30,101 nucleotides of DNA from Phoronis australis (Eukaryota; Phoronida; Phoronidae): contig NMRA01000913.1 in NCBI GenBank assembly GCA_002633005.1, positions 2,625-32,725 of the forward strand. The letters run 5' to 3'. The position numbers were made by a program, and so were the translations under genes. The notes under the pieces were generated by a model. That model was given only the letters and a program-made list of their open reading frames with translations. It did no database searches and was not told the DNA's origin. The number at the start of each line of letters is the position of its first letter. Position 1 is the first letter of the stretch. Of the stretch, positions 22,501 through 27,775 are shown in pieces.

Positions 22501-25500
22501 ATACCTATGCATACATGTGTTAGTTATATACCTATGCATACATATGTTAGCTATATACCTATACATACATATGCTAGTTATATACCTATACATAGTGATA
22601 CATACGTTAGCTATATACCAGTATGCTCAAGACTAATACTTAATTTTTTCAACTGAGTATGTTGTGTATACTGCATACGTTCAATAAATCAATCCTTTGG
22701 TACTGTACTTGAGATATTGTTTATGCAGTTGAGTCTGATACAGTAAGCAGAAGTGTAGGCTGTGACAGTCTCGACTTTTGAGATATCTCCAATCCTCTTA
22801 TTCATGGTGGGAGGAAAACTATAATATCAAGTTATTTGCATTTTATTCTGTTTTAAGTGCCACATATTTGTAATTAATAGAGTGTATTCCATTCAGTTTT
22901 CATACGTTCCTCTCAACAGACGATTTGTCAAACTAACCTTAAGAGCCTTGTTTTACAATTCTGCTTCAGCACTGGGAGTTTCCCATAAAGTGATCTAGGT
23001 GCTTGTCGGAAAAATATGTTTTCTCAAGTCACTGTTTGTTCCCAAAAAGCATCTGTTTGGTAAATTTGTATTTTCCGGAAACTTGACTGGATATCTATTT
23101 TATTTGAAGGGACCTAGTAAATAGCGGTAGATAAATGCTGATTGACTATTGGTTGTTACTTAATTTTTATGCGCCCACATATTTATATGTGGACGCATTA
23201 TGCCGTCATCTCCTTTCGTCCGTCCGGCCGGCCGGCGTCCGTCTGGCCGGCGTTCGTCTGGCGTCAGGCGTCTGCTGCTTTATCTCCAAAACCCTTTGAC
23301 ATACATTCATGAAATTTGGCACATATGTTCCATTCGGACGGATCCGACTACCGGTGTGCCCCCTAGTGGCAATTTTAGTTTTTTACGCTTACCTTTGTAT
23401 CTTCAAAAGTCCTGAACGGATTTTCATGAAATTTGGTATGTTGGCACCTATTAGTGAGATGACGCTATCCTCCCGTTTTCAGATGGATTCGACATAGTTT
23501 GCGCCACCTAGTGGCCATTTTTAGTGTTTTCGAGTTTTGTGCGTCCACCCCTCTATCAACCAAACCGCTCAAAGGATGATTGTGAAAATTGGCATGTATA
23601 TGCTTACTATGTAGAGGANNNNNNNNNNNNNNNNNNNNNNNNNNNNNNNNNNNNNNNNNNNNNNNNNNNNNNNNNNNNNNNNNNNNNNNNNNNNNNNNNN
23701 NNNNNNNNNNNNNNNNNNNNNNNNNNNNNNNNNNNNNNNNNNNNNNNNNNNNNNNNNNNNNNNNNNNNNNNNNNNNNNNNNNNNNNNNNNNNNNNACGCT
23801 ATCCTCCCGTTTTCGGATGGATTCGACGTAGTTTGCGACACCCAGTGGCCATTTTTACTGTTTTTGAGTCTGTTTTTTGGCGTCCACCCCTCTATCAACC
23901 AAACCGCTCTAAGTATGATTGTGAAAATTGGCATGCATGTTCTTACTATGAAGAGGACGGTTGACGCTGAATTTCCCATGACTTTGATTACTGTGGCGCC
24001 TCCTAGTGGCAGTTTTTTTTGCGCCCATGGCTGTATCTCCCAAACCGTTAGCAGGATCTTTCCTAAATTAAGCAAGTGTATTGATGTGATGTTGAAAACG
24101 GACGATGACGACTTAGGATGCCTCTAGTGGCAATTTTCTATTTAAGAAGCAATGACATGTTTCCCTTTTCGGACGGATTGTATGTTTTTTCGCCATCTAG
24201 TGGCCATTTTTATGACAGAAATAAACAACCCTAAAAGCACGCCATTTGCGATGCATTCGTGGGCGCATTTCAACGCCCAGCGTTGCTCTTGTTTTGTCAC
24301 TCCGTCATTGCAAAGATAAATTTCCATTAAATATCTACTTCTTGATTTTCAGTATAATTCAAGGGGCAGTTTGAGGGCACCACCATTTGAGGGCACCACA
24401 ATTTGAGGGTACCACCATTTGAGGGCACCACCATTTGAGGGCACCACAATTTGAGGGTACCACCATTTGAGGGCACCACAAATTGAGGGCACCCCAATTT
24501 GAGGGCACCACCATTTGAAAAGAGAATTTATAACCATGAGTTGGGCAAACCTTTGATTGTGGAAATGAGCCAATGGCGTAAATGGGTCTTTTACTATGAC
24601 TAGAACACTGCTGGTACAATACAATGTAACTTTTCATGCGATTTTGTGGACAAGTGAAATTCTATTTTCTCATTTTTTTTCGTTTTAAATATTATGTAGA
24701 GTGAAATTGGTGCTTTGCAATGATGGAGCTCTGTATTATAGTTAGCATCAGAAAATCTCGAAAAATTGTGGACATTTGCAGCATTGTTTGAAGACTTTGA
24801 ATCTCGGTACTTTTACCTTTTTTGAAATGCAAACACAAGCGCAGTGTGCCCTGACCAACATTTTCAACAAATCAACACCACAAGATTGCGAACACTGGTA
24901 TTCATGTCTATGTTACAAACGGTTGAAAATTTGAATTTTTTGTGGTCGTAATCTAGAGAGATTACCGTGCCTATTTCTATTGGATTTTACGCTAATACTT
25001 TACAAATTGAGCAATGCTATTATGTTGGCATCTACAAAACATTTAGCTGGAGTTATTGCTGTCTGTAACTGCCTTGGACTCATGACTCAGTATTCCATTT
25101 CACACTATATCACCATGAACTAAATGGCCATCATTTATTGCTTTTGTCAGAAAGTTTTTGGTAGACCCATCTTGGTGTATTTTGGTTTGACAATTTTTAT
25201 TTAACTTTAAATTATGACTGATTGTGACTAAAAATGACTTGTCAAGCCTCAGTCTGATGTAACCAGTACACCTTGTGTTGCTTCCAAACTGTGGTCTTAG
25301 TTGATACTTAGTACACTCTGTTCTTTGTCTCTTTGTCAAGGGACACACACTCTGTGTGAGTGTACAAGGGACACACACTCTGTTTGAGTGTACAAGTGAC
25401 ACACACTGTGTGTGAGTGTACAACCTGTGAGCTGGTTCATGTGTTGTTGGAGATATTGATCGAGTTATTCAAACTTCTCAGTCATGGCTGTTCATTGTCA

Positions 25501-27775
25501 GGGTAAAATTATTTTGTGCAACAGGCTGTGGTTTATTTGTGGAATAGTTGACATGCAAAGCACTCATAACTAATTGTAATTTATCTCCATTTAATGGTTA
25601 ATACCTATTACAGTGTGTATTTGATCACTAGATGAGCTTAGTGGCCTGGCACCAGCACAGCTGGTGTATTGCAACAGGCATTAGGCCACAAAATAGTTCT
25701 TGAATAATGTTCAGGGGAACGACATCAGCGTGTAACCGTTCAAAAATAGGAGTGGGAAAAGTGAAATAGAGTAGAAAATTGACCTCAGTTGTGTGAGCAC
25801 TGAGCACACATTTGGCTTTTTTGGTCACTACAGTTGTGGGAACCGGATTTCCAGCTGCAGACCCGGCAGTTGTGTGCTCTGTTTTCCACGACCTGTTTTG
25901 AGAAATTGTGTGTCCTCTTCCTCATCTAAATTTTTGAAGTAAAGGAATGAAGCCCTGGTGACCCTGCAGATCTTGTGGTTAACTGCTGAGCAAGTCACCC
26001 ATGCCATTTGAAATTGAAGTACGTAGTCTGGAAGTTGAAGAGATTCCAAGTTCCCATCAGGCTAGTTGATTATGTTGAGGTAAAATGTGTGTTCTCTAAC
26101 TGATACATGTATTTGAGTAGCTAAGTTTGAAATTTCAACTAGTAGACAATATGTTTTGACAAAATACCCGCCAAAATTCCAGGTCTGACACCAACCACAT
26201 GGTCAAAAAGTAGTTGAAGATGCAAGCAACGTAAACAAAGCGCAAACTCCGTCCATTTGTTCACGCTGTTCAAACTTTTATGATTTGAACCACTAGAAAA
26301 ACCTCAAAAAACTTTCATGAAGCATTGTGTGCTATGAAGTCGAATGATGTATTTATGCGTGAGTTTCATGGAATGCAAGTTTTACAAGAAAGGGAACATC
26401 TAAGACTTGTGTCTAATTTTGGTTATGTATTCAATAACTAATTTTACATGGAATAAATAGCCATTAAATACTTTGATTTTGTGCAGAAATAAATTGTTGT
26501 TTGATTCGTGTTTACTCCTGTGGTATTAAAAATATGTCAAATATGGAAAAAATAGGCTAGTCCCAAAATGTCCCCTGAACCTGACCTTTGCTTGCTAATG
26601 ACCCTAAATATGTGCCCTAGTGGTATGGGAAAATAGGTCAGCCACAAGATGTCGTGTATAGTATCTCTTACTTTGGCTTCAAATGTGAAATAGACTCGGA
26701 CAGCTTGGCTTCTACAGTGCGAGAAAATTGTGGTTCCTCCGAAGAATAAATTTCTTGAATTGTATGAGAGGCTATTCATATATGCACTGTAGGAAACACT
26801 ATCAAGATGTTGTCCCTAACAACCAGCCTTGTTGTGGATTCTGAATTTCGACTGAAATGTTCGAAAACATGAGTGGAAAGATAGAAATACAAGTAAAATA
26901 TTGGCCTCGCTAACACGAGTGCTGAGCTGATGTCTGGCGCTTTTTATTATTTGGTATTAATAGCCACTTTTTATGAGTCCATACTCAGTTATGCGAATGG
27001 CAAATATGTTGTTGGTCATGTTTTGGACCGGCCTTTTTTCCGTCTGCTAAGCGCTGATGTTTGTTTTGTGATTTGTTATCCTTTCTTAGTTTTTGCGTTG
27101 AGGAATTGTCCCTCTCACCCCATGTGCTGCGCTCTGTTGTGACCAGTTCTATGTGTTTTGTATTATACTGATGACCCTTCAGTAAGACTTGTGGCATTGT
27201 GCTGTTCATTCTGTGTTGATCAGTTCTCTTTGTTGTGTATTCCACCGGTGACAGAAAAGGAACGTCCCCAATTACAAGGTGAGAACTCTACTTTGTCCTG
27301 CGTGTGACCTAGTTTTGGAAATCAGCCACATTTTCGTGTTTCTCATTGGTTTTTGGAGGTGAAAAATTTCAGATCTGGCATCCCCATTTATCAAACTTTC
27401 TCACGTCGGGACTTACAGCCCACAACACAGCAGGAATTCTTTGTTGGCATTGGAAGGAGGAGTAGAGTAATGCAACTGAGAAAAACTTGTAAAGAATCAG
27501 ACGACACGAAAACGAGGTAGCAGATGTGTCTGCGGATGTTTATGGAATTGTGGGTAAATACTTCGAGATTCGAGTGTGCTGTGCAATCTGAGACGGCCCT
27601 GTTCAGTCGAACTTGTGGTATTGTGCTGTTTATTCTGTTTTGATCAGTTCTCTGTGTTGTATATTCCACAGATCAGTCTTGGGGGACACGAGGACAAGGT
27701 GTTCAATTGTCATATTCAGGAGATGACCCCAAACAAAGGACCTGTCACCGTGTTCATCGAGGAGCTGGCTGAGAA
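7477..27775 (+). CDS. OTUD4: OTUD4-like deubiquitinase, partial gene, six internal exons
   Basis: Six exons joined by GT-AG introns give one open frame of 560 coding bases (186 codons plus 2 bases). Exon lengths 82, 139, 76, 109, 50 and 104 give phases 1, 2, 0, 1, 0, 2, all consistent across junctions. The product runs from the OTU-domain His box ([10 protein letters not shown]), through the S-IVYDLLY helix and a polar linker, to [15 protein letters not shown], then STGDKCQ and a Tudor-like segment ending FIEELAEK. This order matches vertebrate OTUD4 (recognised from memory, not by a search). OTUD4 is known as an OTU-family cysteine protease that cleaves ubiquitin chains and also acts as a scaffold and RNA-associated protein. 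The first OTU half, with Asp and Cys, lies upstream of the window or was not found. The long C-terminal region lies beyond 27775. The symbol is by homology; orthology is inferred. Confidence 0.88.
7559..8134 (+). other. OTUD4-like intron, 576 bases
   Basis: A GT-AG intron between the catalytic His exon and the last OTU helix exon. It contains short T and G homopolymer runs near 7612-7633 and nothing else identifiable. Confidence 0.7.
8135..8273 (+). CDS. OTUD4: OTUD4-like exon, end of OTU domain and linker
   Basis: The acceptor is TTACCAG ending at 8134; the donor GTAATT begins at 8274. It enters in phase 1 and leaves in phase 2. It encodes [12 protein letters not shown], corresponding to the last OTU helix (LLYELLYEKVF in vertebrate OTUD4), then [14 protein letters not shown] and a Lys/His/Ser-rich linker ending SDKAE. 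The linker is not conserved in sequence with vertebrates, as expected for a region joining OTU and Tudor-like parts. Confidence 0.88.
8498..8522 (+). repeat. Family R, copy C, 5' tip cut by insertion
   Basis: The sequence TTATGCGCCCACATATTT plus TATATG is the left arm of the family R start palindrome. It stops abruptly, and the right arm resumes at 9842 (TGGTCGCATATTGC) after a 1.3-kb insertion, with TTTATATG duplicated at both edges. Confidence 0.8.
8523..9833 (-). mobile_element. Inserted element carrying an SGNH-hydrolase-like ORF
   Basis: The 8-base sequence TTTATATG occurs at 8515-8522 and at 9834-9841. Removing 8523-9833 and one copy restores the start of family R, so this is a clean insertion. 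No terminal inverted repeats or poly(A)/poly(T) tail are evident, leaving the class open. Its main ORF is on the - strand (8950-9561). Such SGNH ORFs occur in invertebrate transposable elements (family knowledge); this element may be a shortened non-autonomous copy. Confidence 0.75.
8950..9561 (-). CDS. SGNH/GDSL-hydrolase-like protein of a mobile element, 203 aa
   Basis: An uninterrupted 203-residue ORF starts at an ATG in the context AAACATGCC. Block I is [11 protein letters not shown], with GDS replaced by GSS and Ser-11 at the nucleophile position. Block III is LQIAANDL, resembling GGND (Asn-81, Asp-82). Block V is [18 protein letters not shown] with Asp-172 and His-175. A hydrophobic strand IISMVFFR lies between III and V. 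This order is typical of SGNH-fold hydrolases and of the SGNH-like ORFs repeated in invertebrate genomes. It lies antisense in an OTUD4 intron inside an insertion with target duplications, so it is transposon-derived rather than a host gene. Substrate and activity are unknown; the changed block I may mean it is not an esterase. Confidence 0.75.
   Translation of the reverse strand: MPLSCLILGSSYVCWLDTYLNLPVATDQGLTNLGFHESSVSINSLGLSGATLTPGTRSVRHLTPAITEFLATLVFLQIAANDLSHPQSHPLALSLAHDLISISKSILQSYPSLQSVIISMVFFRFHEDGTFNMRCQSLNFHLKRLLADHPTVFLWTHRGGFWQDPLHLYCPDLIHLNPSGIRKYALSIRFAFGHHLRRLGLLS
9834..11690 (+). repeat. Family R, copy C, main body
   Basis: It continues from the interrupted 5' tip with TATATGTGGTCGCAT, GTCCGGCGTCCGC, then the block cycle with CCTAGTGGC cores near 10058, 10203, 10365, 10490, 10636, 10784, 10917, 11258, 11415 and 11580. 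A first 3' terminus occurs at 11085-11120 (GTGGGCGCATTTCAACGC, hairpin CAACGC/GCGTTG, CTCTTGT). The repeat then resumes mid-cycle and ends a second time at 11645-11685. This indicates a nested or tandem second copy. Confidence 0.85.
11691..12330. other. AT-rich intron sequence
   Basis: No gene or repeat is recognised between family R copy C and the 24-base minisatellite. Confidence 0.5.
12331..12666. repeat. Minisatellite, fourteen 24-base units
   Basis: The unit ACAATGTAGTACATAAGCTT plus ATCA is repeated about 14 times with very few changes. Each unit includes the 10-base palindrome ATAAGCTTAT and GTAC. Because 24 is divisible by three, four or more frames stay open, e.g. - strand DKLMYYIV repeated. 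There is no evidence of a gene. Confidence 0.97.
12667..13412. other. Remainder of OTUD4-like 5139-base intron
   Basis: AT-rich sequence without recognised elements, ending in the pyrimidine-rich acceptor TCTCCATTTTACAG. The whole intron is 8274-13412 and also holds copy C, the SGNH insertion and the 24-base array. Confidence 0.6.
13413..13488 (+). CDS. OTUD4: OTUD4-like linker exon
   Basis: The acceptor is TTTTACAG ending at 13412; the donor ATG|GTAAGT starts at 13489. It enters in phase 2 (AG+T gives Ser) and ends in phase 0. It encodes a low-complexity Pro/Ser/Glu/Lys linker ([15 protein letters not shown] and on to EKEKSSM). It has no diagnostic motif, so the call rests on phase fit, good splice sites and position between two recognised exons. 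The last 12 exon bases and the donor are duplicated twice more downstream (13541-13668). Confidence 0.75.
13477..13668 (+). repeat. Tandem 64-base triplication containing an exon end and 5' splice site
   Basis: Three 64-base copies start at 13477, 13541 and 13605. Each begins AAGTCATCCATGGTAAGTCT. The first copy spans the true exon/intron boundary (ATG|GTAAGT at 13488/13489). Copies two and three repeat the same 12 exon bases and donor at 13552/13553 and 13616/13617. Copies differ at about one position, so the duplication appears recent or homogenised. Confidence 0.95.
13779..13935. repeat. Short tandem array, CCACAAGTGTATTGTA motif
   Basis: Five copies of CAAGTGTATT occur at 13796, 13824, 13852, 13888 and 13924, so the period changes from 28 to 36 bases by inclusion of GTTAAGTnCT. 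Together with the triplication it fills most of this 482-base intron. Confidence 0.85.
13971..14079 (+). CDS. OTUD4: OTUD4-like exon, YRNxE segment
   Basis: The acceptor TATTTCAG ends at 13970 and the donor is AAAG|GTGGGC. The frame is phase 0 in and phase 1 out. It encodes 36 residues including [20 protein letters not shown] and W, which parallels the vertebrate OTUD4 stretch SRKVLKSLNPAVYRNVEYEIW. The donor is a weak match to consensus (GTGGGC rather than GTAAGT), so splicing here may depend on enhancers. The exon is well supported by homology. Confidence 0.9.
14275..15273 (+). repeat. Family R, copy D, diverged
   Basis: It shows the family order (CTCTGTATCACC, ATTTTCATTAAATTTGG, GTGCCACCTTGTGGTCAT, GTTGTATCTCCT, TTTGTGAAATTTGGG, GTAGCGCCTTGTTGTGG) but with many changes. 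It encloses a local minisatellite (14936-15115). Its 3' tail resumes after the MITE at 15845. Confidence 0.7.
14936..15115. repeat. 29-base minisatellite arisen inside family R
   Basis: About six units of TTAGATGGATTTGACTATTG plus TGGCATTGC alternate with a variant ending GGCATCAC, giving a 58-base higher-order period. The unit resembles the family R phrase GGATCTGACTACTGTGGCGCC, so the array probably grew from that block. Confidence 0.8.
15274..15844. mobile_element. PIF/Harbinger (Tourist)-like MITE, 571 bases
   Basis: Terminal inverted repeats of about 41 bases (15274-15314 and 15804-15844) begin GGGCTGTTCCAG and end in a run of eight G before AAGGC, with about two mismatches. TAA flanks both ends (15271-15273 and 15845-15847), a 3-base target duplication typical of PIF/Harbinger (TWA). 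No transposase frame is present. Internal short repeats of AAAAATTTATGGGTGGTTGC type occur near both ends. It interrupts family R copy D. Confidence 0.82.
15845..15902 (+). repeat. Family R, copy D, 3' tail after MITE
   Basis: AACTGTTTGTCATGCAAACT and TTTAATGCTCTGCGTTGTTC align with the family 3' end (CGTTTGCGTTGCATTTGTGG and TTTCAATGCTCTGTGTTGCT), continuing the sequence that stops at 15273. Confidence 0.65.
16015..16185. mobile_element. Fold-back (snap-back) palindromic element
   Basis: The core arms at 16037-16079 and 16118-16160 are near-perfect inverted repeats (AGTCATTATCCCCC, CTAGAGCC, GGATTTTGGAGA). A weaker outer extension reaches TATA-AGATTA-TACA on both sides. The loop contains a further imperfect stem (TATCGCC/GGTGATA). 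No coding capacity is present. The shape fits a MITE, with a possible TA-type flank, but the target duplication is not certain. Confidence 0.75.
16726..16832 (+). mobile_element. tRNA-derived SINE head
   Basis: AAGTGGTACAATGG (about 16733-16746) resembles a pol III A box, and GAGTTCGAAACC (16779-16790) resembles a B box, at tRNA-like spacing. No complete cloverleaf with a matched acceptor stem was found, so this is a tRNA-related promoter head and not a tRNA gene. It is followed immediately by the 52-base tandem tail. Confidence 0.6.
16833..17092. repeat. Five 52-base tandem units behind SINE head
   Basis: Units start at 16833, 16885, 16937, 16989 and 17041 with TAAATGGGTTATTACACGGT and end GAGGCTGACATTGTGGTA. 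All are exactly 52 bases, with few substitutions. The array may be an expanded SINE tail. Confidence 0.93.
17493..17542 (+). CDS. OTUD4: OTUD4-like short exon, start of Tudor-like domain
   Basis: The acceptor is CTGTTGCAG ending at 17492 and the donor is CAG|GTAAGA. It enters in phase 1 (G+AC gives Asp) and leaves in phase 0. It encodes [17 protein letters not shown], matching the vertebrate element LQYEVGDKCQ that opens the Tudor-like fold. At 50 bases it is a small exon between introns of 3413 and 10129 bases, and would be easy for gene finders to miss. Confidence 0.87.
17736..17831. repeat. Three-copy 28-31-base tandem repeat
   Basis: TTAAGAGTTCTATACAGTTA followed by TAACGACAGG recurs from 17738, 17766 and 17797 in the 10129-base OTUD4-like intron. 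Confidence 0.85.
18001..18217. repeat. Three 74-base tandem units
   Basis: GATATTTTGAATGGATTTTA starts at 18001, 18075 and 18149. The units are almost identical (for example TTTCTTG against TTTATTG), the last being slightly short. Confidence 0.95.
18630..18770 (-). pseudogene. Penelope-like element remnant, C-terminal segment
   Basis: Read on the - strand, one frame gives [13 protein letters not shown] and a +1 frame continues [18 protein letters not shown]. This matches the Penelope-like pattern EAIxI...NRDxG...L found after the GIY-YIG endonuclease. The frame change shows it is decayed. No reverse transcriptase core was seen nearby. Confidence 0.6.
18879..18990 (+). pseudogene. Penelope-like GIY-YIG fragment
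   Basis: The + strand encodes [20 protein letters not shown], the Cys-containing lead-in and YIGET core of Penelope-type GIY-YIG nucleases. A frame shift later the sequence [14 protein letters not shown] continues plausibly. It points away from the - strand remnant at 18630-18770, so two fragments lie in opposite orientation. Confidence 0.6.
19202..19459. repeat. GC-rich minisatellite, six 43-base units
   Basis: The GGGCCCAG core recurs at 19222, 19265, 19308, 19351, 19394 and 19437, exactly 43 bases apart. Each unit holds AGGCAGGGCCCAG and GTGCCTGGCCC, which are partly self-complementary. It is strikingly GC-richer than the surrounding intron. Confidence 0.95.
20146..20420. repeat. Eight-copy 35-base minisatellite
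   Basis: ACCAATATGCATGGGG, TTTCTCAGTCATATTTTT recurs at 20146, 20178, 20212, 20246, 20281, 20316, 20351 and 20386. Early units are 32-34 bases and later ones a regular 35. Open frames here are by-products. Confidence 0.95.
20421..21289. other. AT-rich intron sequence
   Basis: No exon or repeat is recognised. Confidence 0.45.
21403..21638 (+). pseudogene. Frameshifted THAP zinc-finger domain
   Basis: The first frame encodes [20 protein letters not shown] with the N-terminal C-x4-C. Near 21462 the frame shifts and continues [20 protein letters not shown], then [16 protein letters not shown] with C-x2-H. The invariant Trp (QKW) and about 47-49 residues between Cys pairs fit the THAP C2CH rule. 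The codon before Lys-Arg-Cys is ATC where an ATG start would be expected. The second frame stops at 21636-21638, close to an AATAAA. It is probably a dead transposase or THAP-protein remnant. Confidence 0.72.
21672..21926 (-). pseudogene. Acidic ORF in TIR element, function unknown
   Basis: About 80 open codons rich in Glu/Asp/Tyr ([18 protein letters not shown]), then [19 protein letters not shown] and an Arg-rich end. The open frame lacks an ATG at its 5' end. An ATG in the context ACAATGGCGGAG (21917-21919) lies one frame off, consistent with a single-base indel after the start. I do not recognise the family. The acidic bias could equally be chance. Confidence 0.35.
21943..21980. promoter_or_regulatory. 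CRE-like and E2F-like sites at TIR edge
   Basis: A full palindromic TGACGTCA (CREB/ATF consensus) lies at 21958-21965, overlapping the right TIR, and GGCGGGAAA (E2F-like) at 21969-21977. The left TIR has only half (ACGTCA). Upstream of the - strand ATG at 21919, this could be a small promoter. It is prediction by motif only. Confidence 0.35.
22155..22620. repeat. Minisatellite of about seventeen 27-base units
   Basis: The unit ACGTTAGCTATATACCTATG plus CATACAT repeats from 22164 to 22620 with scattered changes and two small insertions (near 22290 and 22590). The 27-base period keeps frames open on both strands (YIPMHTYVS repeats up to 186 codons), which I do not consider genes. Confidence 0.95.
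22621..23163. other. AT-rich intron sequence
   Basis: No exon or element is recognised. Confidence 0.45.
23164..24295 (+). repeat. Family R, copy E, best-preserved ends
   Basis: It starts TTTTTAT and a palindrome at 23169-23198 (GCGCCCACATAT and ATATGTGGACGC), then CGTCCG-type repeats and the block cycle with cores at 23501-23514 (GCGCCACCTAGTGG) and 23996-24009 (GCGCCTCCTAGTGG). It ends GTGGGCGCATTTCAACGC with hairpin CAACGC-CCA-GCGTTG (24271-24285) and CTCTTGT. It contains the N gap. Confidence 0.88.
23619..23795. other. Assembly gap of 177 N
   Basis: A run of N lies within the block cycle of family R copy E. The flanks are both family R sequence and look in order, so the missing part is probably repeat too; the true length may differ. 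Confidence 0.98.
24371..24514. repeat. Nine 16-base units with 48-base higher-order period
   Basis: Units of TTGAGGGCACCACCAT occur nine times. The variant order (CCAT, CAAT, T-ACCAT) in units 1-3 is repeated exactly in units 4-6, showing 48-base duplication after the 16-base array formed. Confidence 0.95.
24515..25336. other. AT-rich intron sequence
   Basis: No exon or repeat is recognised. Confidence 0.45.
25337..25420. repeat. Three 28-base CA/GT-rich tandem units
   Basis: CAAGGGACACACACTCTGTG plus TGAGTGTA starts at 25337, 25365 and 25393. Each unit has a partly self-complementary ACACAC/GTGTGT pair. Confidence 0.92.
25421..27171. other. Intron sequence, no recognised gene
   Basis: Two - strand open frames (25628-25828 and 25828-26049) adjoin but match no family I know. 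A weak direct repeat (GGAAAAAATAGG...CCCAAAATGTC near 26545 and GGGAAAATAGG...CCACAAGATGTC near 26627) is present. The rest is featureless. Confidence 0.4.
27172..27246 (+). repeat. Direct repeat of OTUD4 splice-acceptor tract, copy 1
   Basis: TTCAGTAAGACTTGTGGCAT through ATTCCACCGG matches 27594-27671 at most positions. Where copy 2 has the acceptor CCACAG, this copy has CCACCG, so the AG is missing and it should not act as an acceptor at that point. Confidence 0.85.
27394..27450 (-). pseudogene. THAP-domain N-terminus fragment
   Basis: The - strand ATG at 27448-27450 opens [19 protein letters not shown] and then stops. [10 protein letters not shown] closely follows the THAP start (S-C-x-x-x-G-C-K-x-R). 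The remaining THAP residues (Trp, C-x2-H) could not be placed in any frame downstream. A GTAAGT just after the GC codon could be a remnant donor, so an intron in the original gene is possible. Confidence 0.5.
27594..27671 (+). repeat. Direct repeat copy 2, working OTUD4 splice acceptor
   Basis: It ends exactly at the acceptor CAG of the Tudor-like exon and supplies its pyrimidine-rich tract (TTTATTCTGTTTTGATCAGT...TATTCCACAG). It is separated from copy 1 by 347 bases that hold the THAP fragment. Confidence 0.85.
27672..27775 (+). CDS. OTUD4: OTUD4-like exon, Tudor-like core
   Basis: The acceptor is TATTCCACAG ending at 27671 and the donor is GAGAA|GTAAGT. It enters in phase 0 and leaves in phase 2. 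It encodes [18 protein letters not shown], then [17 protein letters not shown], parallel to vertebrate VRLDHNGKFLNADVQGI and NGPVLVEELGKK. The beta-strand and turn pattern fits a Tudor-like module. The acceptor sits at the end of a direct repeat (27172-27246 and 27594-27671). The next exon was not found before the window end. Confidence 0.9.

Noticed and set aside
23569-24075. Open frames spanning the N run
   Set aside because: They are artefacts of translating N as unknown residues within family R.
24371-24514. CRISPR-like array of short repeats
   Set aside because: Units are contiguous with no unique spacers and the DNA is from an animal; it is a minisatellite.
25628-26049. Two adjoining - strand frames as a possible transposase
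   Set aside because: I looked for piggyBac, hAT or THAP signatures and found none convincing; a profile search would be needed.
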